Shown: piece by piece, positions 1 through 7,066 of the stretch
How positions within the stretch are numbered: position 1 is the stretch's first letter
How the letters are laid out: every line of letters begins with the position of its first letter
Assembly (NCBI GenBank): GCA_015486915.1
Contig: WFQS01000402.1
Coordinates: 1-16,004 of the forward strand
Direction of reading: 5' to 3'
Length of the DNA: 16,004 nt
DNA from: Desulfobacteraceae bacterium
GTDB taxonomy: Bacteria > Desulfobacterota > Desulfobacteria > Desulfobacterales > Desulfobacteraceae
Position numbers and translations under genes: made by a program
The notes under the pieces: generated by a model
Told to the model about the DNA's origin: nothing
What the model saw: the letters and a program-made list of their open reading frames with translations, nothing else
The model's database searches: none

Positions 1-2
1 CA

Positions 3-293
3 CTTTATCTTAAAAAACTAAAAATATACTTAGATACCTTTGAAGCACTTTTGCAGTATACATTTAAAAATTTTAATAAAATCAGCAGAAGAGTACCAGT
101 GGCACTTGATAATTACGATGCATATTATCTAAGATACAGAGGCGCAATGGATGACTATAACAGAATTGGAAATATGAAAATTAAATTTCAGAATCAGTTT
201 TTAAAAAAGAATCCTGAACTTGTAAAGTTTCTTCCTCAAATTCTTCATCTGAACTCTTTGGAATTAAAATCAAAATTAAAATTGTGGGATTGA
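3..293 (+). CDS. 3' end of an unrecognised protein (5' partial)
   Basis: The reading frame is open from the window edge to a TGA at 291-293 and gives about 96 residues. A TTG at 51 is in frame, but 16 open codons precede it without an SD, so the gene probably starts outside the window. The product is basic, soluble-looking and rich in Lys, Asn, Tyr and Phe, and has no signal peptide, membrane segment, metal-binding cysteines or family motif that I recognise. It is followed by a 400-base AT-rich gap and is not part of the mla operon. The codon use is AT-rich, like the neighbouring intergenic DNA. It could be a fragment of a degraded gene. No function is proposed. Confidence 0.4.
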   Translation, partial: LYLKKLKIYLDTFEALLQYTFKNFNKISRRVPVALDNYDAYYLRYRGAMDDYNRIGNMKIKFQNQFLKKNPELVKFLPQILHLNSLELKSKLKLWD

Positions 294-386
294 ACTTCCT
301 GCCTGCTTAATCATATATTCTATATACAGCCGATAATTTGCGTTTTTTGATTTTTGATGCCTTTTAATTTGATACCCTTTAAACTG

Positions 387-426
387 TATAACCGCCATGA
401 TGCGACTCTGAACTGCGTTACAGCGC
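387..426 (+). repeat. 40-bp dispersed repeat, copy A
   Basis: The copy runs from TATAACCGCCATGATGC to GCGTTACAGCGC. It matches the reverse complement of 2802-2841 at 34 of 40 positions by hand alignment, with no gaps. Shared cores are GCCATGATGC, TCTGAAC and GCGTTAC. It does not encode a protein here. Confidence 0.8.
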
Positions 427-497
427 TTGAAAAGAACCAAAGATTCTAACGAAAATAAAAAAAGCATTTGTTACTTTATTAAAAGTGACCTCTTTGT

Positions 498-535
498 TAT
501 AAACCGCCATGATACAGTTCAGTATTTCTGCAATG
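498..535 (+). repeat. Dispersed repeat, decayed copy B
   Basis: Same orientation as copy A and about 110 bases downstream. The first half (TAT, then AACCGCCATGATAC, then a TTCAG stretch) is recognisable. The GCGTTAC half is degenerate. I read it as an eroded copy. Confidence 0.5.
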
Positions 536-697
536 ATTAAATTAAGGGTTTTACTTTTTATGCAAATGTAATATATTAAATGTGTTGCTGATATTGATCA
601 TTATTGGATTTTTGTGCGTAATAAATTTAAATTGCAGGTTTTTTAGAATTTTTATCTTAATTGATAATAACGTTTAATTTCGCGGTAAAAAATAAAT

Positions 698-1498
698 ATG
701 TTTAATTTTGTTTTAGAAAACATTAAAAATCTCGGAGAATTTACAATAAACGGCATCCAGAGCCTTGGAAGGATAACTCTTTTTTTTCTCAATGGTGTTA
801 TTCAGATATTTGTTTTTCCTTTTCAGATATATAAAATTATTGAGCATACATGGTTTATTGGTATGAAATCAATGCTGGTTATCATGCTGACAGGTATTTT
901 TACCGGCATGGTTCTCGGACTGCAGGGATATTACAGCCTTGTGAAGTTTGGTGCTGAAGGTGCCCTTGGAGCTGCGGTTGCCCTTTCTTTGATCAGAGAA
1001 CTCGGACCTGTGCTTACAGCCATTATGATTACGGCAAGGGCAGGATCTGCAATGGCTGCCGAAATTGGTGTAATGCGAATATCCGAACAGATTGATGCCC
1101 TTGAAACCATGGATATTAACCCTGTCAGATTTGTTTTCAGTCCGAGGATTGTGGCATCCATAATCAGTTTTCCACTTTTAACAGCTATATTTGATTTAAT
1201 TGGAATTTTCGGAGGATTTCTCACAGGCCCCTGTCTCATGGGGACAAATCCCGGAATGTATCTGTACAAGGTAAAGGACAGCATTGTAATGTCTGACATT
1301 ACAGGAGGATTTATAAAGTCCCTTGTATTTGCAATTGTTGTAACAACCATATGCTGCAGCAAGGGTTTTTTCACTCATCTGCAGAAAGGTGGAGGATTTG
1401 GAGCAAAAGGAGTAAGTGTTGCAACAACAACGGCAGTAGTGGATTCATGTGTACTTATATTTATATTTGATTATATAATAACATTTTTACTTTTATAA
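698..1498 (+). CDS. mlaE: MlaE-family ABC transporter permease
   Basis: This is the inner-membrane permease of the Mla (maintenance of lipid asymmetry, Ttg2B-like) phospholipid transporter, which moves phospholipid between the inner and outer membranes with MlaF, MlaD, MlaC and MlaA. The 266 residues match the usual family length. The MlaE-domain hallmarks are visible: IRELGPVLTAIM at 99-110, ARAGSAMAAEIG at 113-124 and EQIDALETM at 130-138. Long hydrophobic segments lie near 55-75, 150-175, 200-220 and at the C-terminus. It is the first gene of a compact operon, 7 bases before mlaF. The ATG at 698 has no clear SD, but the protein starts exactly where the family normally does. MlaB, the small STAS-domain partner, is not present in this cluster. 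Confidence 0.95.
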   Translation: MFNFVLENIKNLGEFTINGIQSLGRITLFFLNGVIQIFVFPFQIYKIIEHTWFIGMKSMLVIMLTGIFTGMVLGLQGYYSLVKFGAEGALGAAVALSLIRELGPVLTAIMITARAGSAMAAEIGVMRISEQIDALETMDINPVRFVFSPRIVASIISFPLLTAIFDLIGIFGGFLTGPCLMGTNPGMYLYKVKDSIVMSDITGGFIKSLVFAIVVTTICCSKGFFTHLQKGGGFGAKGVSVATTTAVVDSCVLIFIFDYIITFLLL

Positions 1499-1505
1499 AA
1501 ATTTT

Positions 1506-2258
1506 ATGAAACAACCCCTTATTCAATTTATTGATGTAAAAAAAAGTTTTGGTTCCAACCATGTAATGAAAGGTGTGAACCTTTCAATATTTAAAGGCGA
1601 AATTACCGCTGTCATTGGAAAAAGCGGATGCGGGAAAAGTGTACTTTTAAAACACATAATTGGGCTTATGAAACAGGATTCAGGAGATATTCTGATTTTT
1701 GGAAAAAATTTATCCCATATGAATAAAAAAGAAAAAAAAGTTTTTATAAATAAATTGAGCTATATGTTCCAGGAAAATGCTTTATTTGATTCTTTAAATG
1801 TTTTTGATAATATTGCCCTTCCGTTAAGCGAGAAATCATCCTTTGGAAAGGATGAAATCAGGGAGAAGGTCATGATGAGAATGAAACAGCTTGAGATTGA
1901 AACCACATTTGATAAATTTCCGGCTGAACTTTCTGGAGGGATGAAAAAAAGAGTTGCTCTTGCCCGTGCTCTTGTCACAGATCCGGATGTAGTTCTTTTT
2001 GATGAGCCCACAACTGGTCTTGATCCGGTGCGAAAGCATGCTGTACATTCAATGATACAGGAATACCAGCAGCAGATCGGGTTTACCGGGGTTGTTGTAA
2101 GTCATGAGATACCGGAAATTTTTGATATCAGCCAAAGGGTAATCATGCTTGATAACGGCAGGATATTATTTCAGGGAAGCCCCGATGATATATTAAAATC
2201 TGATATAGAAGGGGTAAATTCTTTTATTAATGGTAAAGTAGATTTCAGGGATTTGTAA
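1506..2258 (+). CDS. mlaF: MlaF-family ABC transporter ATP-binding protein
   Basis: This cytoplasmic ATPase powers MlaE-mediated phospholipid transport. Its 250 residues carry a complete nucleotide-binding domain: Walker A GKSGCGKS at 38-45, Q-loop glutamine at 89 within YMFQENALFDSL, signature LSGGM at 142-146, Walker B VVLFDE at 162-167 followed by a GLDP D-loop, and the switch histidine at 200 (VSHEIPE). The FQENALFDSL segment is typical of MlaF/Ttg2A. It follows mlaE by 7 bases and precedes mlaD by 4 bases, so cotranscription is likely. The sequence looks intact and active. Confidence 0.95.
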   Translation: MKQPLIQFIDVKKSFGSNHVMKGVNLSIFKGEITAVIGKSGCGKSVLLKHIIGLMKQDSGDILIFGKNLSHMNKKEKKVFINKLSYMFQENALFDSLNVFDNIALPLSEKSSFGKDEIREKVMMRMKQLEIETTFDKFPAELSGGMKKRVALARALVTDPDVVLFDEPTTGLDPVRKHAVHSMIQEYQQQIGFTGVVVSHEIPEIFDISQRVIMLDNGRILFQGSPDDILKSDIEGVNSFINGKVDFRDL

Positions 2259-2262
2259 TAAA

Positions 2263-2712
2263 ATGAAAAAAAGGACAATTGAATTATATGTTGGCATTTT
2301 TGTCATAATAGGACTTGTCTGTTCTGCCTATCTTGTAACGGAAATAGGGGAGCTTAAAACCCGGGATAATTATTCTGTTTTCGCATATTTCAGTTCGGTT
2401 GCCGGCCTGAAAAAAGGGGCAAGCGTGGAAATGGCAGGGGTTAAAATCGGCAGGGTGGCCTCGGTTGTTCTTGATACTAAAAAACTCCTTGCCAAGGTAG
2501 AATTAAGTATCAATAAAAAAATAAAACTTTCCGAGGATGTTATTGCATCGGTAAAAACATCCGGCATCATCGGAGATAAATATATTAGCTTGTCTCCAGG
2601 TGCATCAGATGAAACTCTTGCTCCGGGCGATACCATTTTTAATACTGAATCTGCCCTTGACATTGAGGGGCTTGTAAAAAAATACATGTTCAGTAGAAAT
2701 AAAGATAAATAG
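2263..2712 (+). CDS. mlaD: MlaD-family MCE-domain lipid-binding protein
   Basis: This is the periplasmic, membrane-anchored MCE-domain subunit, which forms a ring on the permease and passes phospholipid to or from MlaC. Of its 149 residues, the first 7 are basic and cytoplasmic and about 8-27 form one membrane anchor. The MCE domain follows, roughly 36-115, with the characteristic stretches GLKKGASVEMAGVKIGRV and TSGIIGDKYISLSPG. The protein is short but has a full MCE domain, and MlaD tails vary. It starts 4 bases after mlaF. The 160-base gap that follows holds an inverted copy of the dispersed repeat. Confidence 0.93.
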   Translation: MKKRTIELYVGIFVIIGLVCSAYLVTEIGELKTRDNYSVFAYFSSVAGLKKGASVEMAGVKIGRVASVVLDTKKLLAKVELSINKKIKLSEDVIASVKTSGIIGDKYISLSPGASDETLAPGDTIFNTESALDIEGLVKKYMFSRNKDK

Positions 2713-2801
2713 TGATATTTTTTATAAGATAGAGCTCTTTTTTGACATAGTAACTTAACTGATGCTATTTTTATGTTTGTCAAAATCTCTGATTTTGTGA
2801 G

Positions 2802-2841
2802 GCGCAGTAACGCTGTTCAGATCTGCATCATGGCCGTTATA
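2802..2841 (-). repeat. 40-bp dispersed repeat, copy C (inverted)
   Basis: This is the reverse complement of copy A at 387-426, identical at 34 of 40 positions. On the plus strand it begins GCGCAGTAACGC and ends CATCATGGCCGTTATA. It sits between mlaD and mlaC, the only sizeable gap in an otherwise tightly packed operon, which suggests it was inserted or maintained there as a mobile or structural intergenic element. Confidence 0.8.
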
Positions 2842-2872
2842 TTAACAGGTATCTTAAAAAAGGAATTGATCG

Positions 2873-3556
2873 TTGAAAACTGATTTTAAAAAACAAAAGC
2901 AATTAAAAAAAATATTGTCGTTTTGTATTTTTCTTTTAATACTCTTATCAATGGGTGATTTTGCCGGTAAAGTTTCTGCTGATGCTTTTAATGGACCTAT
3001 TTTTTCTGATAACGGCCCTGAAGCTGTACTAAAGCATTGCGTAAATCAGAGCATATCCATTTTAAATAATCCTGCTTATAAAGGAAAATCTCAGCAGGAA
3101 ATTTTACAGAAAATATTATTTGATAAATGCGAACCTACATTTGACTTCATGGCTCTTGCCAGGGGGGTGCTTGGCAGAAACTGGAGACGATTTTCTAAAA
3201 AACAAAGGAATGATTTCAGTAAATATTTTTCCCATCTCATCGCCCAGGCCTATTTTGCAAAACTCAATAGAAAAAGTATTAATGATATTTCTATCCAATA
3301 TATTAAAACAACGATGCTTCCCCCGACAAAATCAGGTATTAACCGTGCCGATATCGTAACTGAAGTGAAGCATAACGGGATCATAACCCCCGTAATTTAC
3401 AGGATGCTCAAAAGAAAACAGGGGCAGTGGAAAATTTATGACCTTAAAATTGAAGGTGTCAGTCTTGTATCAAATTACAGGGCTCAATACAGGAATAAAT
3501 TTATGGAAACTCCTGAACAAATAATTTCTGAGCTTAAAAAAAAGGTGGGGAAATGA
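2873..3556 (+). CDS. mlaC: MlaC-family periplasmic phospholipid-binding protein
   Basis: MlaC (Ttg2D family) is the periplasmic carrier that shuttles phospholipid between MlaFED and outer-membrane MlaA. The 227-residue precursor begins with a TTG preceded by AAGGA at 2859-2864, about 8 bases upstream. This start gives a basic N-terminus and a hydrophobic signal sequence (about 12-27), with probable cleavage after VSA near residue 35. The only nearby ATG (in frame, within the signal peptide) would destroy it. The mature part matches the family: FDFMALARGVLGRNWRRFSKKQR, then YFSHLIAQAYFAKL, and a closing ...IYDLKIEGVSLVSNYR. The last codon overlaps mlaA by ATGA. Confidence 0.92.
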   Translation: MKTDFKKQKQLKKILSFCIFLLILLSMGDFAGKVSADAFNGPIFSDNGPEAVLKHCVNQSISILNNPAYKGKSQQEILQKILFDKCEPTFDFMALARGVLGRNWRRFSKKQRNDFSKYFSHLIAQAYFAKLNRKSINDISIQYIKTTMLPPTKSGINRADIVTEVKHNGIITPVIYRMLKRKQGQWKIYDLKIEGVSLVSNYRAQYRNKFMETPEQIISELKKKVGK

Positions 3557-4293
3557 AAAATAAATATTTATTTATTTTGTTTGCTGCTATTATATTCAGT
3601 ATATTTTGTTTTACAGCGTCAGTTTATGCCGAAGATAACAATTCAGGTGACGGGCTTTTTGAAGATTATGCAGTACAACAGAATAATGAAACAGTGCCTG
3701 ATCCGCTTTACCGGTTTAATTACAGGATGTATCAGTTCAATGATAAATTGTATTTCTGGCTGATAAAGCCTGTAACACAAGGGTATAAAACAGCTGTTCC
3801 CCTTATTGTACGCAGTGACATAAAGAACTTTTTTTACAACCTTTTATTTCCTGTCAGATTTGTAAACTCTATCCTTCAGGGAAAATTTTCAGGAGCAGGA
3901 TCAGAGCTTACCATTTTTATTATGAATTCTTCTGCAGGCGGTCTCGGATTTGGACGACCTGCCCAGAAGATTTTCAAATTAAAAAATTTTGATGAAGATC
4001 TTGGTCAGACTCTGGGATCATATTCCATTGGGGAAGGATTTTATATTGTACTGCCTGTATTAGGCCCTTTTACTTTACGTGACCTTACAGGTTATGTGGG
4101 CGACGCTTTCTTAAAACCTGTAAATTATGTAAATCCATATGCATTATCCATCGGCATAAGCGGTTTTGATAAAATTAACAACACATCATTTAAACTTGGA
4201 GATTATAAAACATTAAAGGACAGTTCAATAGATCCGTACACTGCTATCAAAAATGCATATATCCAGCTTCGCAGGGACAAAACAAAACACTAA
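3553..4293 (+). CDS. mlaA: MlaA/VacJ-family phospholipid-transport protein
   Basis: MlaA removes phospholipid from the outer leaflet of the outer membrane and hands it to MlaC. The 246 residues show the VacJ signatures: DPLYRFN at 50-56 with YRMYQFND following, LFPVRFVNSILQGK, then FDEDLGQTLGSYSIGEGFYIVLPVLGPFTLRD. The start ATG overlaps the mlaC stop (ATGA), so translational coupling is likely. There is a clear signal peptide (1-26, ending SVYA). Residue 19 is the only Cys in it, in the context SIFC, which is a poor lipobox. This protein therefore looks secreted without a lipid anchor, unlike the E. coli lipoprotein. It converges on the amidohydrolase gene 42 bases away, with no clear terminator in between. 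Confidence 0.93.
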   Translation: MKNKYLFILFAAIIFSIFCFTASVYAEDNNSGDGLFEDYAVQQNNETVPDPLYRFNYRMYQFNDKLYFWLIKPVTQGYKTAVPLIVRSDIKNFFYNLLFPVRFVNSILQGKFSGAGSELTIFIMNSSAGGLGFGRPAQKIFKLKNFDEDLGQTLGSYSIGEGFYIVLPVLGPFTLRDLTGYVGDAFLKPVNYVNPYALSIGISGFDKINNTSFKLGDYKTLKDSSIDPYTAIKNAYIQLRRDKTKH

Positions 4294-4335
4294 TGACATT
4301 GTCTGAATCATGTGACGGTTACGGAAATTCGGAAA

Positions 4336-5148
4336 TTAAATACTGAATAAATCCTTTCTCCTGTTGGGCAGAAAATACCTCATTTTATGATTTCTTACCC
4401 TGTCAAGCATGATTGGTTCAATATCAACTAGAAACAGCCCCTCACTCATGGATAAATGTTTTTTTAGAATATTTCCGTCCGGACCGATGACAACGGCAAC
4501 TCCTGGAAACGAAAGTCCTTTTTTGTTGTCCCCGACCTGGTTGCATGCAGCAATAAAAATTCCATTGTCAAAGGCTCTTGCTGTTAAATGACGCATCCAG
4601 GAGTCAAATTTTTCCTCTGGTGTTCCCCTTGGAGAAGCATGTGGAATAAATATTATATCTGCTCCTTTTACTGCCATTGATTTTGAAAGATCAGGGAAAT
4701 GTGCATCATAGCAAAGCTGGATTCCGAACTTAAAGTCAAGTGCATCGCAGATTTCCACTTTATTTCCCTTTGTAAAAACGGCTTTCTCAGGCGGAGCTGT
4801 ATGAATTTTCCTGTAAACAAAGACAGAACCGTCAGGCAGAGCAGCAACATGTGATGCAAAAATATCGCCATGATCATTTTTCTCAGCCATACCTGCAAGA
4901 ATTGTAATGGATTCTTTTACTGCCGAATTTGAAAGGGAGCTGGAAACTCTACCTGGTATGGTATCTGCAGAGGTTTTAATCTCTTCTCCGGACAGATAGC
5001 CTGTGATATTCATTTCAGGAAAAACAACAATTGAAGCGTGGGATGCTGCAGCTTTGTGTGCAAAATCAAGGCAGACTGCAAGGTTTCTGTCAGTATTGCC
5101 CGGAATGGAGTTCTGTAATACCAGGGCAAGTCTTACAGAAGATTTCAT
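4336..5148 (-). CDS. Nitrilase-superfamily carbon-nitrogen hydrolase
   Basis: This is a cytoplasmic amidohydrolase of the carbon-nitrogen hydrolase superfamily, 270 residues, the usual single-domain length. The Glu-Lys-Cys catalytic triad is visible: E45 in VVFPEMNITGYL, K114 in VYRKIHTAPPEK and C146 in GIQLCYDAHFPD. GADIIFIPHASPRG at 162-175 follows as in the family. The sequence does not fix the substrate: omega-amidase, N-carbamoyl-amine hydrolase and other aliphatic amidase activities are all possible. Its ATG overlaps the ahbA stop by 4 bases (5145-5148), so the two are probably translationally coupled. I see no sequence reason to link it to heme synthesis beyond this adjacency. Confidence 0.9.
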   Translation of the reverse strand: MKSSVRLALVLQNSIPGNTDRNLAVCLDFAHKAAASHASIVVFPEMNITGYLSGEEIKTSADTIPGRVSSSLSNSAVKESITILAGMAEKNDHGDIFASHVAALPDGSVFVYRKIHTAPPEKAVFTKGNKVEICDALDFKFGIQLCYDAHFPDLSKSMAVKGADIIFIPHASPRGTPEEKFDSWMRHLTARAFDNGIFIAACNQVGDNKKGLSFPGVAVVIGPDGNILKKHLSMSEGLFLVDIEPIMLDRVRNHKMRYFLPNRRKDLFSI

Positions 5149-5600
5149 ACCTTGAACTGTGCGCTTATTTTAAATATGTCAGTGGCAGGAAGGTTAAGAA
5201 TACTTTTAACCCCGGTTTTTTTCGATATTTCCTCAAGGCTTTTCACTATATCTTCAGATGAAGGAGCTATAAAAGTGAACCAGATATTATATTCATGTTC
5301 CCGCATATAATTATGGGTTACACCGGAATATTCATTAACTGTTTCTGTAAACATTTCAAGTTTGTCATCCGGCACCACGGCTGCGCATAAAGTACTGCAG
5401 AAACCAAGTTTACCAGGCCCAAAATTTCCGCCTATCCTCCTGATATATCCATTATCCTTAAGATGTTTGATTCTGCGTATCACTTCATCTTCCGAAAGAT
5501 CAAGACTTGTTGCAATTTTTTTATATGGTCTTGATACTATGGGAAAAGAGGACTGGATACTGTTGATTATCCGTTTATCAATTTCATCAATGTCCGGCAT
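5145..5600 (-). CDS. ahbA: Siroheme decarboxylase AhbA-type subunit (Lrp/AsnC-like)
   Basis: AhbA together with AhbB decarboxylates siroheme to 12,18-didecarboxysiroheme in the alternative heme pathway of sulfate reducers. The 151 residues show an N-terminal helix-turn-helix-like region (about 4-55) and an AsnC-type domain with the Ahb/NirDL signatures: RPYKKIA, RRIGGNFGPGKLGFCSTLCAA, VTHNYMREHEYNIWFTF (H96 is the likely heme-contacting histidine) and ILNLPATDIFKI. THNYxREH favours AhbA over AhbB. I chose the ATG at 5600 because AGCAGG lies 9 bases upstream. A TTG seven codons earlier (5621) has no SD. AhbB is not in the window. Because of the terminator between dsrC and this gene, ahbA probably has its own promoter or depends on read-through. 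Confidence 0.88.
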   Translation of the reverse strand: MPDIDEIDKRIINSIQSSFPIVSRPYKKIATSLDLSEDEVIRRIKHLKDNGYIRRIGGNFGPGKLGFCSTLCAAVVPDDKLEMFTETVNEYSGVTHNYMREHEYNIWFTFIAPSSEDIVKSLEEISKKTGVKSILNLPATDIFKISAQFKV

Positions 5601-5636
5601 AATAATTGACCTGCTAAACAATAAAAATTAAACAAT

Positions 5637-5674
5637 AAAAAAGGCCCTGTATTTTTATATACAGGGCCTTTTTT
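5637..5674 (-). terminator. Rho-independent terminator after dsrC
   Basis: A perfect 16-bp inverted repeat (5637-5652 with 5659-5674) has the core GGCCCTG/CAGGGCC and a 6-base loop. On the minus strand it ends in TTTTTT and is followed by more T-rich sequence. It lies 40 bases after the dsrC stop and just before ahbA. The A-tract on the other side makes it potentially bidirectional. Confidence 0.92.
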
Positions 5675-5714
5675 AAGATTATAATCCTATCTTACTAATG
5701 ATACAAAAATAATA

Positions 5715-6032
5715 TTATACACATCCTGTAGGTTTAGGAAGTCCGGCCATTTTACATGCGCCTTTACCTGGTCCTGACGGGAACAATTCATAGATGTGTT
5801 TGAGTTTGAACTTGGTAAGCTTGGAAAGTACACGAACCATGGGAGCAATACCATTTTTTTCGTAGTAGTCCTGAAGAATTTTAACTACTTGTTTATGTTC
5901 GTCATTAAGCTCCTCAATACCTTCCTGCTGTCTTACATACTCAACCCATTCCTCACTGAAGCTCTTATAATCAAGCAGGAATCCATCTTCATCTATTTCA
6001 AAAGTTTTGCCGTTCATTTCTACACTTGCCAT
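5715..6032 (-). CDS. dsrC: DsrC, sulfite-reductase partner protein
   Basis: DsrC is the small sulfur carrier that accepts sulfur from dissimilatory sulfite reductase DsrAB as a trisulfide and is re-reduced by DsrMKJOP. The 105 residues are full length. Both C-terminal functional cysteines are present with the canonical 10-residue spacing: C93 (GACKMAG) and C104 (penultimate, TGCV), so this is a true DsrC and not a TusE or regulatory variant. The N-terminal half has the usual FEIDEDGFL and EEWVEYVRQQEGI. The gene stands alone between a strong SD (AGGAGGT, 8 bases before ATG) and the terminator at 5637-5674, consistent with a highly expressed monocistronic message. No dsrAB lies in the window. 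Its placement next to an Hdr/Flx redox operon is notable. Confidence 0.96.
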   Translation of the reverse strand: MASVEMNGKTFEIDEDGFLLDYKSFSEEWVEYVRQQEGIEELNDEHKQVVKILQDYYEKNGIAPMVRVLSKLTKFKLKHIYELFPSGPGKGACKMAGLPKPTGCV

Positions 6033-6108
6033 TAATACTACCTCCTGTAAAAAAATAATTATTTTTGCTATGAGTTAAGACTGACCGTCTAATCTTCACA
6101 TTTTGCAT

Positions 6109-6118
6109 TTGTGCACAA
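6109..6118. promoter_or_regulatory. Perfect 10-bp palindrome at the dsrC -10
   Basis: TTGTGCACAA is self-complementary and overlaps the proposed -10 hexamer. It sits where a dimeric repressor or a CRP/FNR-type regulator could act. It is a single site, so this is suggestive only. Confidence 0.35.
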
Positions 6119-6143
6119 TATCTTACATACTCTTCATTGTCAA
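6115..6143 (-). promoter_or_regulatory. Probable sigma-70 promoter of dsrC
   Basis: On the minus strand a consensus TTGACA (6138-6143) is followed, after exactly 17 bases, by TATTGT (6115-6120), about 80 bases before the dsrC start codon. It is the best -35/-10 pair I found in the window. It explains how dsrC can be expressed independently of the upstream redox operon. Confidence 0.65.
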
Positions 6144-6167
6144 TATCAAATTACTGTTTTTTAGAGA

Positions 6168-7016
6168 TTAATACTCTTTCGGAGTCATGTTTAACTGCTC
6201 GAGAGTAAATACCGGTCCGTCCCTGCACACAAGCTCTTTGCCTATATTGCATCTTCCGCACATGCCTATGCCGCATTTCATTCTGTTTTCAAGACTCATT
6301 ATGATCTGGTCATCCCTGTAACCGAGTTTTTCAAGAACCGGCTGGGTAAATTTTATCATTATAGGGGGGCCGCAGATAATTGCATAGGTGTCAGGATCAG
6401 CCTTGGGCGCTTTTTCTTCAACAATTGTTGGAACAAAACCCACATTGTATTTCCAGTCAGGATCATCGGTTCCGTCAACTGTGATGTTCATATTGATATC
6501 ATCTCTTTTTTCCCATTCAAAAAGCTCATTTTGATACAAAAGCATGCCGGGCGATCTTGATCCGTAAATCACATCAATGGTCCCGAACTTTGATCTGTTA
6601 GCAGGATCAAGCATGTAAATAATGGATGATCTCAAGGTGGTAAAAGCAAAACCTCCGCCAATTATAACAATATTTTTGCCTTTTTCCAGCATTTCCCAGG
6701 GATACCAGTTGCCAAGGGGACCCCTGATACCCATTATATCACCTGCCTTCATATTGTGAAGATAAGAAGTTACAACACCGGTCTTAAATACAGTAAATTT
6801 TACAAACCCTTTTTCCGTTGGAGAGGAGGCAATTCCAATGGGAATTTCTCCTTTTCCCGGAATGGACAGCTCTGCAAACTGACCTGCATGATAGGAAAAA
6901 TTTTCTTCATCCTCTTTATTTAAAAATACAAATTTAAATGTCTTAAGGGATCTATCCTCAGTTGCAACCTGAATATCATCAATTCGAACCGGATATGGCA
7001 TATAAGGATTTTTCAT
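6168..7016 (-). CDS. flxA: FAD/NAD(P)-binding [2Fe-2S] subunit, FlxA/hydrogenase-gamma type
   Basis: This cytoplasmic flavoprotein exchanges electrons between NAD(P)H and iron-sulfur partners. It is related to the dihydroorotate dehydrogenase electron-transfer subunit, sulfhydrogenase gamma subunit and the FlxA subunit of Flx-Hdr complexes. Its 282 residues show an FAD-binding barrel (about 1-110, with IPIGIASSP at 58-66), an NAD-binding half beginning VIIGGGFAF at 117-125 and CGPPIM at 215-220, and a C-terminal [2Fe-2S] site with C248, C253, C256 and C264. A strong SD (AGGAGT) precedes the ATG, 50 bases after the next gene upstream. It is the last gene of the redox operon. It supplies a second NAD(H) site besides the NuoF-like subunit. 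Confidence 0.9.
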   Translation of the reverse strand: MKNPYMPYPVRIDDIQVATEDRSLKTFKFVFLNKEDEENFSYHAGQFAELSIPGKGEIPIGIASSPTEKGFVKFTVFKTGVVTSYLHNMKAGDIMGIRGPLGNWYPWEMLEKGKNIVIIGGGFAFTTLRSSIIYMLDPANRSKFGTIDVIYGSRSPGMLLYQNELFEWEKRDDINMNITVDGTDDPDWKYNVGFVPTIVEEKAPKADPDTYAIICGPPIMIKFTQPVLEKLGYRDDQIIMSLENRMKCGIGMCGRCNIGKELVCRDGPVFTLEQLNMTPKEY

Positions 7017-7066
7017 TTTAACTCCTGTGATCTTTTTAATTCTATTGATATTTTTTTTGTCATTTT

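Larger units (their letters stand above)
294..697. other. AT-rich intergenic region upstream of mlaE
   Basis: This gap of 404 bases has no convincing gene. It holds one well-preserved copy (387-426) and one decayed copy (about 498-535) of a short dispersed repeat. The remainder is very AT-rich and must contain the mla promoter. I could not choose a single convincing -35/-10 pair among the many AT-rich candidates. The short minus-strand frame here (276-467) has no SD and runs through the repeat, so I do not regard it as a gene. Confidence 0.6.

Noticed and set aside
931..1374. 147-residue minus-strand frame opposite mlaE
   Set aside because: Antisense shadow of the MlaE permease with no start signal or recognisable domain. 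2370-2783 opposite mlaD is similar.
5601..5621. Upstream TTG start for ahbA adding seven residues
   Set aside because: It has no SD, whereas AGCAGG is well placed for the ATG at 5600 and the family starts near that point.
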